Shown one piece after another: positions 1-4,912 of a stretch of 6,316 bases of DNA. A program made the position numbers and the translations under genes. The stretch lies in NCBI GenBank assembly GCA_030636255.1, contig DAOVXH010000106.1:1-6316 (forward strand). The letters run 5' to 3'. The notes below the pieces were generated by a model. That model did not search any database. It had not been told where the DNA came from and worked only from the letters and a program-made list of their open reading frames with translations. Source of the stretch: Methanomassiliicoccales archaeon (GTDB lineage Archaea; Thermoplasmatota; Thermoplasmata; SG8-5). Position 1 is the first letter of the stretch. The number at the start of each line of letters is the position of its first letter.

Positions 1-165
1 GGTGAGATTTTTCACAACAAATAATTTTCCCCTGGGTGAAAGTGATTCCCATCCAGTCTCCTCAAATACAGGACAGACCGAGCGGCAGTAACCGCATTGC
101 ATGCAAGCAATCAAGTCTATTTGATTTGGGGGCTGATTTTTCACTAGATTGGGTTTCTTAGCCAT
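1..165 (-). CDS. GlcF/LutA-like [4Fe-4S] iron-sulfur oxidoreductase subunit (N-terminal 55 residues, runs off left edge)
   Basis: The reading frame opens with ATG at 165-163 and stays open to base 1, giving 55 residues; the rest lies outside the window. It holds one ferredoxin-type cluster motif, C21-x2-C24-G-x-C27-x3-C31-P, followed by an SPRGK stretch at about residues 42-46. This CxxCGxCRxxCP plus PRG+ pairing is typical of the N-terminus of GlcF (glycolate oxidase iron-sulfur subunit), LutA and related CCG-domain proteins, which are usually about 400 residues and pass electrons from a flavin partner. A Shine-Dalgarno-like GGAAGG (plus-strand CCTTCC, 171-176) sits five bases before the ATG and supports this start. 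There is no signal peptide, so it is probably cytoplasmic. It lies downstream of ccmF on the same strand. The GlcD-like gene at 4909 is a possible partner, by inference. HdrD-like proteins are the main alternative because the CCG domains cannot be seen. Confidence 0.85.
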   Translation of the reverse strand, partial: MAKKPNLVKNQPPNQIDLIACMQCGYCRSVCPVFEETGWESLSPRGKLFVVKNLT

Positions 166-302
166 AATATCCTTCCGCTCTTTTACAAGAATTTGCTCAT
201 CAAATAGTGCTTAATCTTATTAATTCACGCCGTGATTACAATTAAACTATTTAAGAGATTTGTGGACAGTTTATATTCGGTCTTTTTTGGCGCTTTCTCG
301 GA
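166..302. other. Intergenic gap between ccmF and the GlcF-like gene, with a small dyad
   Basis: This 137-bp A/T-rich gap separates the ccmF stop from the next gene on the same strand. Apart from the ribosome binding site it holds a short perfect dyad, TCACG-C-CGTGA (225-235). Two weak TATA-like stretches read on the minus strand lie near 215-226 and 246-255, either of which could give the GlcF-like gene its own promoter. Neither is strong. No U-rich archaeal terminator is obvious after ccmF, so read-through is equally possible. Confidence 0.35.
171..176 (-). promoter_or_regulatory. Ribosome binding site of the GlcF-like gene
   Basis: Read on the minus strand this is GGAAGG, five bases before the ATG that ends at 165. 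It fits the anti-Shine-Dalgarno of 16S rRNA and supports a leadered mRNA for this gene, unlike ccmF upstream of it. Confidence 0.6.
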
Positions 303-2429
303 TTATTCATCCATATCATCCAGTTCCGAGTCCAGCCGGGACTCAAAATATTTATCGTCCTTGACTTCCTCTTCTTCACTTTTCGAGCTACTGTCCATTG
401 ATTCAAGTTCTTTGCCCAGAAGAGATTCGTAGTACTTTTCATCTTTTACTTCTTCTTGTCCTTCTTTCTTTTCAGGTGATGCTTTGCTCTTTGTAGTCTT
501 TTCAACTGCAACCCTGATTACTATTGCAATGGACATGAGCCACATGCCGCCCCATAAACATTTCATTAGTGGTAATATCTTAACCTCAAAGTCCACAATA
601 TTTTGGCCCAGTGATGCCTGGTCATAATTGTATGTAAGATAAATATCATTTGTCAAGGCTCCTGCAACTTTTATTTCATTTCTTAATTGACCATCTATTA
701 ATTGAATGCCTGGACTAATACGTTTAATAAAAGTGTCACCCTTCCAAACCTCAATGTCAATGAATATTGAGTCTGCGGTCACCTCAATATCCTCAGCATA
801 TATTGTGTAGGCACCAACTGTCTCACCGCCACCGCCTACTGTTAAGGAAACACTTTGTTCTGTGACCATGAAATTACTTCCTATATAACCAATCATAATC
901 AGAATAATCGATAGGTGTACCAAGTGTGCCGAGACTAGTTTCATTGATCTCCATGCATGTTTTGGATTAAAGCTCTTGATAATTTTGTAAGATGTTCCGG
1001 CCAAGGCAAGGGCCAGTATTGGTGCCGTGGCTGCAGCTTCCCTCATGTCAGGGAACATTAAGAACCCAATTATAGAGAGGCATAGCGTTCCAATGGTGAT
1101 TATCACAATCCATTTTCTTCCTACATGTCTCCAGGTAAGACAAACCATCAAAACTAAAATCGAAATAATGGCTAGTATACCAATTGGCATATCGAAATTC
1201 TCTGGAGACAGGCCATTAATTCCCATAATCAAAATAGCCAAAGTCAGTACAGTAATGAGAATAGACAAGAAAACCGTGGCTAACATCAATATGTCATCAT
1301 TTATCAATTCTGAAAGAGCATAGGTTTTAACCTCTTTGTCTTTGTTCATTTTTCTGTATCTGAAGAAGACAAGAATCAAGGTGATGGCGATAATTGCTAT
1401 CATAAGCAGGAAATAGATGAGTACATTATTATTACTCGATAAGATTTCCATTAATCTGGTCATTGGGCTAACAGACAAATCTGCCTCTCCAAAATCGTGG
1501 ACAGACACCCAAAGACCGCCTGCTCTTGTTGTAAAGGTGGCGAAGAATACCAGGAGAAGCGTCATTATGCCCAATACTGGAGCCATAATTTCATAATCTC
1601 CCTTTCTCTTGTACATCAATTGAACATGGAGGAATCCAGTTAGCAAAATCCATGGAAGTAAGGACGAGGTCTCCACAGGGTCCCAGGCCCAATATCCTCC
1701 CCAACCCAGAACCACGTAGGCCCAAAGTGCACCTAGTCCGATTCCCAGCGTTAAAAATAACCATCCTGCCCTGCTCCAGTTAATTGATAGGCCTACCCAT
1801 TTTTTATTGCCTGTGATGAGATTTGCCAATGCTGATGCGAAGGGAATTGTCAGAAATCCATATGCCATGAAAATTACTGGCGGATGTATGACCATTAACT
1901 CTGTTTGAAGCAAAGAGTTCAGCCCAAGCCCATCAGGGTCTGTTGCCAGGGTCCTTACCATTGGATTAGCTGAAAATTCTGGAGTCAGGTCAAAAATATT
2001 GTGTAAGCATAATATGAAGAGCATTACTCCCAAAACACTGAGAAGGGCTATTCTTGTCCAGTCCATGAGTTTATCATCTACTGGCTTCTTTATGGCTTTC
2101 ATCTCCTCATAGAACCATGGGATGATTATCATCCATATCCAGAAGAGAAGTGAGCCTGCCATTCCGGCAATTGTTCCTGATAATTTATAAATGAAAGGAT
2201 AGTTGGATTTTGTGTGGCTCCAAACATATTCCACAGAGACGTCCGACGTGAGAAAGAGTGAATACAGGTAAATCATGGCAGAGGAAATAGTAGTAAACAG
2301 AATAACTATGACGAGCCTTGAATAGAGAAGGTATTTAGCATCCTTGGTTTTCAGGCGTATAAGTGTCAATACAATACCAATAAATGTCAGAACTAGGCTA
2401 GCATATATCAAAAGATTTCCAAATTGCAT
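303..2429 (-). CDS. ccmF: CcmF-type cytochrome c haem lyase / cytochrome c biogenesis protein, with a duplicated acidic C-terminal tail
   Basis: This 708-residue polytopic membrane protein is a CcmF/NrfE-family haem lyase component, which attaches haem to apocytochrome c outside the membrane. The tryptophan-rich WWD haem-handling motif is at residues 243-260 (WGGYWAWDPVET...PW). Four histidines match the conserved CcmF set: H182 in an IHPPVIFMAYGF context, H268 just after the WWD segment, H311 in SVHDFG after a TTRAGGLW stretch, and H502 in helix SAHLVHLS. About 15 hydrophobic helices are visible. A soluble domain of about 95 residues (521-615) precedes the last helix (617-643). The family is usually about 650 residues; the excess is a charged tail from about 645, containing two copies of a 21-residue acidic unit. 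The ATG at 2429 is the chosen start: a TATA box lies at the leaderless distance and there is no Shine-Dalgarno. It is divergent from a 19-motif cytochrome c gene, the likely client. No other ccm genes are in the window. Confidence 0.93.
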   Translation of the reverse strand: MQFGNLLIYASLVLTFIGIVLTLIRLKTKDAKYLLYSRLVIVILFTTISSAMIYLYSLFLTSDVSVEYVWSHTKSNYPFIYKLSGTIAGMAGSLLFWIWMIIIPWFYEEMKAIKKPVDDKLMDWTRIALLSVLGVMLFILCLHNIFDLTPEFSANPMVRTLATDPDGLGLNSLLQTELMVIHPPVIFMAYGFLTIPFASALANLITGNKKWVGLSINWSRAGWLFLTLGIGLGALWAYVVLGWGGYWAWDPVETSSLLPWILLTGFLHVQLMYKRKGDYEIMAPVLGIMTLLLVFFATFTTRAGGLWVSVHDFGEADLSVSPMTRLMEILSSNNNVLIYFLLMIAIIAITLILVFFRYRKMNKDKEVKTYALSELINDDILMLATVFLSILITVLTLAILIMGINGLSPENFDMPIGILAIISILVLMVCLTWRHVGRKWIVIITIGTLCLSIIGFLMFPDMREAAATAPILALALAGTSYKIIKSFNPKHAWRSMKLVSAHLVHLSIILIMIGYIGSNFMVTEQSVSLTVGGGGETVGAYTIYAEDIEVTADSIFIDIEVWKGDTFIKRISPGIQLIDGQLRNEIKVAGALTNDIYLTYNYDQASLGQNIVDFEVKILPLMKCLWGGMWLMSIAIVIRVAVEKTTKSKASPEKKEGQEEVKDEKYYESLLGKELESMDSSSKSEEEEVKDDKYFESRLDSELDDMDE
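309..455 (-). repeat. Tandem acidic repeat in the CcmF C-terminal tail (two units, 28-residue period)
   Basis: Residues 659-679 (455-393) and 687-707 (371-309) are two copies of the pattern EEVKD-[ED]-KY-[YF]-ES-x-L-x2-EL-x2-MD, offset by exactly 28 residues and joined by a serine/glutamate linker. The unit is acidic, probably helical and follows the last membrane helix. It is not part of the CcmF core known to me. Function is unknown; a short docking segment is one possibility. Confidence 0.75.
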
Positions 2430-2450
2430 CTACTGGGCAAAAATTGACTG

Positions 2451-2466
2451 TATATTTATACTTTTC
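2451..2466 (-). promoter_or_regulatory. Archaeal BRE/TATA promoter of ccmF (leaderless geometry)
   Basis: On the minus strand, GAAAAG (BRE-like, 2466-2461) runs straight into TATAAATATA (2460-2451), a near-consensus archaeal TATA box. Its centre lies 26.5 bases from the A of the ccmF ATG at 2429, so transcription should start at or within a base or two of the start codon. No Shine-Dalgarno lies between, which fits a leaderless mRNA. Confidence 0.75.
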
Positions 2467-2507
2467 ACTTGAAAATGGGTGCAATGACCTATATTTTCAC
2501 TTAAAAG
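2462..2507. promoter_or_regulatory. Two spaced TTTTCACTT repeats in the divergent promoter region, candidate operator
   Basis: TTTTCACTT occurs at 2462-2470 and again at 2494-2502, 32 bases apart or about three helical turns. The first copy is a perfect dyad, TTTTCA-CT-TGAAAA (2462-2475); the second (2494-2507) is a degraded version. The first overlaps the ccmF BRE and the second lies about 30 bases upstream of the opposite TATA box. This placement would suit a dimeric regulator acting on both promoters. That role is inferred. Confidence 0.4.
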
Positions 2508-2536
2508 TAGAAATAATTCATACCCACGGAAATTCA

Positions 2537-2544
2537 TTTATATA
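2537..2544 (+). promoter_or_regulatory. Archaeal TATA box for the cytochrome operon
   Basis: TTTATATA follows an A/G-rich BRE-like stretch (GAAATTCA, 2529-2536). With the usual 26-27 base spacing, transcription would begin near 2567. That leaves a leader of about 28 bases to the GTG at 2595, or 37 to the GTG at 2604. This is the only clear promoter seen ahead of the three plus-strand genes. Confidence 0.65.
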
Positions 2545-2593
2545 GAAAGGCGCATGCCTGATTCAAGTTAACGGGCTAATAAATTAATACACT

Positions 2594-2606
2594 GGTGAAC
2601 AATGTG
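2594..2606 (+). promoter_or_regulatory. Shine-Dalgarno-like GGTGA and alternative GTG start for the multihaem cytochrome
   Basis: GGTGA at 2594-2598 matches the archaeal anti-Shine-Dalgarno and stands five bases before GTG at 2604-2606. The longer-frame GTG at 2595 lies inside this motif and has no ribosome binding site of its own. The sequence therefore mildly favours translation from 2604, which would remove only three residues and leave both helices intact. Confidence 0.45.
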
Positions 2607-4145
2607 TCTGACTACATATATGGTATGCTAATACTTCTTCTCCTAGCCGGAGTTTGGGGGTTCGTTCTGTTGAAAGGAATGAACATTATCAAGGGTGCCA
2701 AGTTCAAAATTACAGGTGGAATGTTCAGTGTCTTTTTATTTATTGCAATTGGTGTTGCCATTTTAGCAGTCGGCGCATTCATGGAATTTCATGAAACTCC
2801 TGGGTTCTGTGGTGATTACTGCCATATTATGGACCCTATTCAAGAAGCATATTTGGATCCAGGCAATAATACATTTATGGCCATCCATCTTGATAATGAG
2901 ATAACTTGCCTTGATTGCCATACTGGCCCTGGTCTAATGGGGCAAATTGACACCTTCATAGGCGCTCCAAAAGAAGTATACAGTTTGGTATTTGGTGGCT
3001 ATGATATGTACAATTTACATGGTCATGTTCCTTCTGAAAACTGTTTAAAGGGATGCCATGAGGATATGGATTGGCGCATCGAGGCCGCAGGTTCAGAGAT
3101 GTGGCATCCATTTACCGAAAATGGTACTGACTTTACAGAACTTGAAGAACGAGAGATATGTTCCGACTGCCATGATGCCCGATGGAATGGTATAGGTTCT
3201 ACTGCAGAGTCATGCGGAGTCTGTCACGGCCTTACTGTTGAAGAACTGGAGGCCCATGGAGAACAGGCCTGCGGTGGTGAAGATTGCCACGAGGATGTAG
3301 ATATTATCGGTCACCGTGTTGGCGTGGACAATTGCATGTTATGCCATGAAAATAATCATCCAGAGGAGGCTTCTTTAGCATATAATATTGACACGTATCA
3401 TGGAACATTCGAGGCAAATTCCTCATTCTGTTCCCCCTGTCACTCTGATGTGTATGATGTGTTCTTCTCCTCTCAATCTGGGCATATGACCGGAACAGAC
3501 GGTTGTCTTGAGTGCCATGAAGAGCATAAACTTCAGAATGAATGCCTTTCTTGCCACAATTTGACAGAGATATCCCATTCAGTACAACCTCCTTATGATG
3601 ACTGCCTTGAATGTCACGTTTCCGGCGGCCATGATCCATATGATATCACCTTTGCCGGCATGACACAGATTGAAAATGATTTCTGCATGTACTGCCATCT
3701 CCCTGAAACAGATAGAATCAATGATGATATACACCGCCTTACCGATTGTGCCGATTGCCATCCAGAGCATGGTGTGCTAAGTGTAAGTTTCAGTGAATGC
3801 ATTTGCCATGGCGAGGTACCTGGCTTCCATAATGCAAGCACTACTGATTGTCAGGCTTGTCATAATACAACCATAATCCACACAGACCCAAATAGCATGA
3901 CCTTCTCTGACGCAATATCATTTGAGAATGATTTCTGTATAAACTGCCATGAATTGGAAGGAGAGCTGCTGAGCTACGCTATACACCAGTACACCGATTG
4001 TACAGACTGTCACAGTGAGCACGGCACTATACGAGTTGTATTCGATTATTGCCTTTGCCATGACGATATACCATCCTTCCATGATGAGAATATGACTGAA
4101 TGTGAATCATGTCATGATACAAGTGTAATTCACGCACCACCATGA
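2595..4145 (+). CDS. Membrane-anchored multihaem cytochrome c with NapC/NirT-like N-terminus (19 CXnCH motifs)
   Basis: This 516-residue protein begins with two hydrophobic helices (about 8-26 and 43-63) joined by a lysine-rich, probably cytoplasmic loop. The haem-rich body then lies outside the membrane. Residues 70-113 resemble the NapC/NirT/NrfH start: a first haem motif followed by I-M (C72-x3-C76-H-I-M), then a histidine and CLDCH-TGPG (C105-H109). That family passes electrons from quinol to outer partners. Of 19 motifs, 14 are CX2CH (starting C105, 189, 207, 247, 279, 304, 317, 337, 364, 385, 419, 448, 469, 503), two are CX3CH (C72, C150), one is CX4CH (C226) and two are CX1CH (C402, C486). 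Residues 360-516 are a tandem repeat. The body is acidic with few lysines. The start is uncertain: GTG at 2604 has GGTGA (2594-2598) five bases upstream and may be used instead. The cytochrome b gene follows after 20 bases. Exact electron partners are unknown. Confidence 0.9.
   Translation: MNNVSDYIYGMLILLLLAGVWGFVLLKGMNIIKGAKFKITGGMFSVFLFIAIGVAILAVGAFMEFHETPGFCGDYCHIMDPIQEAYLDPGNNTFMAIHLDNEITCLDCHTGPGLMGQIDTFIGAPKEVYSLVFGGYDMYNLHGHVPSENCLKGCHEDMDWRIEAAGSEMWHPFTENGTDFTELEEREICSDCHDARWNGIGSTAESCGVCHGLTVEELEAHGEQACGGEDCHEDVDIIGHRVGVDNCMLCHENNHPEEASLAYNIDTYHGTFEANSSFCSPCHSDVYDVFFSSQSGHMTGTDGCLECHEEHKLQNECLSCHNLTEISHSVQPPYDDCLECHVSGGHDPYDITFAGMTQIENDFCMYCHLPETDRINDDIHRLTDCADCHPEHGVLSVSFSECICHGEVPGFHNASTTDCQACHNTTIIHTDPNSMTFSDAISFENDFCINCHELEGELLSYAIHQYTDCTDCHSEHGTIRVVFDYCLCHDDIPSFHDENMTECESCHDTSVIHAPP
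3672..4142 (+). repeat. 84-residue tandem repeat of a four-motif haem module in the multihaem cytochrome
   Basis: Unit A (residues 360-443, 3672-3923) and unit B (444-516, 3924-4142) both start with ENDFC. All four motifs recur at an offset of exactly 84 residues: C364/C448, C385/C469, C402/C486 and C419/C503. The histidines H380/H464, H412/H496 and H429/H513 keep the same offset. The second motif is C-x-D-CH-x-EH in both units and the third is CX1CH in both. A more diverged unit with motifs at C279, C304 (CLECHEEH), C317 and C337 appears to precede them, with a normal CX2CH in third place. Confidence 0.85.
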
Positions 4146-4150
4146 GACCT

Positions 4151-4155
4151 AGGAG
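4151..4155 (+). promoter_or_regulatory. Ribosome binding site of the cytochrome b gene
   Basis: AGGAG lies ten bases before the ATG at 4166. A closer ATG at 4162 opens a frame that ends after four codons, so 4166 is the working start. Confidence 0.5.
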
Positions 4156-4165
4156 TTGGAAATGA

Positions 4166-4912
4166 ATGGTAAATGAACAAAATATCAAAAGATACGGCTA
4201 TGAAGTAATATTAGTTCACTGGCTATTCATAGCTCTATTAGGTCTTAATTTAGCTCTCAGTTATTTTCTCTTTAGAGACTGGGGCTATCATGAGTTTCAC
4301 ATACATGGAGCGTTAATTCTCATTCCTACACCAGCCTGGACAGCAGAGCTCCATGCCTATTCAGGACTTGGTATTTTCATAGTGGGACTTGTACACGCTT
4401 TTATGCATATTTCGCAAAGAGAAAGGCCCTTACTTTCGAAGGATACAAACATTGAGTTCAAAGCAATGGTACATTCATTTCTTTACATGGTCTTCATGGC
4501 ATCCAGAGAAGAGGCAGGCAGTGCAGGCAAGTACAGAGATAATCAGAGGATGTTTTATCTATGTACAATTTACACAATTGGCCTCATGGGAATTACCATT
4601 CTAATTATGCTCACTGGGTATTTGGGAGAACTGGGACTATTAATGCATATAATTGCTGGTTTGCTGCTGGTTTTCTTAGTGGCTATGAAATTTGCGTATC
4701 TAATCAGAAAGCGTGACTTTGTTGCCATAAAATGCATCATGATGACCGGAAAGATGCCAGAGTGGTATGTTAAGAAGTTTCATTTCCGCTGGTATAGAAA
4801 TATTCAGGATCGCGGTTCTGTATATTATAGAACAGAATGTGGCAATTCTGAGGTTAATTTAAATAAAGAATCTAAAGATTCAAAAGATAATTCTACGGAG
4901 GTATCAATATGA
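4166..4912 (+). CDS. Formate dehydrogenase gamma (FdnI)-like membrane cytochrome b subunit
   Basis: The 248-residue protein has four main hydrophobic helices (about 14-35, 62-81, 132-152, 157-180) and matches the FdnI/FdhI family along its length. H18 lies in helix 1 (VHWL). H63 starts helix 2 (LHAYSGLGIF). KYRDNQRMFY (122-131) matches the KYNxGQKxxxW-type segment before helix 3. H161 starts helix 4. The tail has the family signature of MMTGKMPEW followed by KKFHFRWYRNI (about 192-213). Family members carry b haems and link a dehydrogenase to the quinone pool. Of the four haem histidines in FdnI, three have clear equivalents; the one 14 residues after H161 is lysine (K175). The loop between helices 1 and 2 has extra histidines (H42, H45, H47), and the last 25 residues are polar. 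No formate dehydrogenase catalytic or iron-sulfur subunit is present. The gene follows the multihaem cytochrome and overlaps the flavoprotein gene, so it probably joins those two in electron transfer. Confidence 0.85.
   Translation: MVNEQNIKRYGYEVILVHWLFIALLGLNLALSYFLFRDWGYHEFHIHGALILIPTPAWTAELHAYSGLGIFIVGLVHAFMHISQRERPLLSKDTNIEFKAMVHSFLYMVFMASREEAGSAGKYRDNQRMFYLCTIYTIGLMGITILIMLTGYLGELGLLMHIIAGLLLVFLVAMKFAYLIRKRDFVAIKCIMMTGKMPEWYVKKFHFRWYRNIQDRGSVYYRTECGNSEVNLNKESKDSKDNSTEVSI
4897..4902 (+). promoter_or_regulatory. Ribosome binding site of the GlcD-like gene
   Basis: GGAGGT stands six bases before the ATG at 4909, a strong Shine-Dalgarno inside the end of the cytochrome b gene. The start codon overlaps the preceding stop as ATGA (4909-4912), so translation of the two genes is probably coupled. 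Confidence 0.75.

Noticed and set aside
232..432. Plus-strand open frame of 66 codons, rich in serine
   Set aside because: It is antisense to the acidic CcmF tail. The serine runs come from reading glutamate and aspartate codons on the other strand, and it has no ribosome binding site or family match.
1027..1323. Plus-strand open frame of 98 codons
   Set aside because: It lies wholly inside ccmF on the opposite strand and shows no promoter, ribosome binding site or recognisable domain.
3796..3809. CX1CH at residue 402 as a sequencing deletion
   Set aside because: The frame is unbroken on both sides, and the same spacing recurs 84 residues later in a diverged context.
3304..3841. Three minus-strand open frames antisense to the multihaem cytochrome
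   Set aside because: The plus-strand frame is clearly coding, with CXnCH motifs throughout. The antisense frames overlap one another and match no family.
4162..4176. Upstream ATG as the start of the cytochrome b
   Set aside because: Its frame stops after four codons (ATG AAT GGT AAA TGA). The ATG at 4166 opens the long frame.
4166..4912. A complete formate dehydrogenase operon
   Set aside because: Only the gamma-like membrane subunit is present. No molybdopterin or ferredoxin-type beta subunit is visible in the window.
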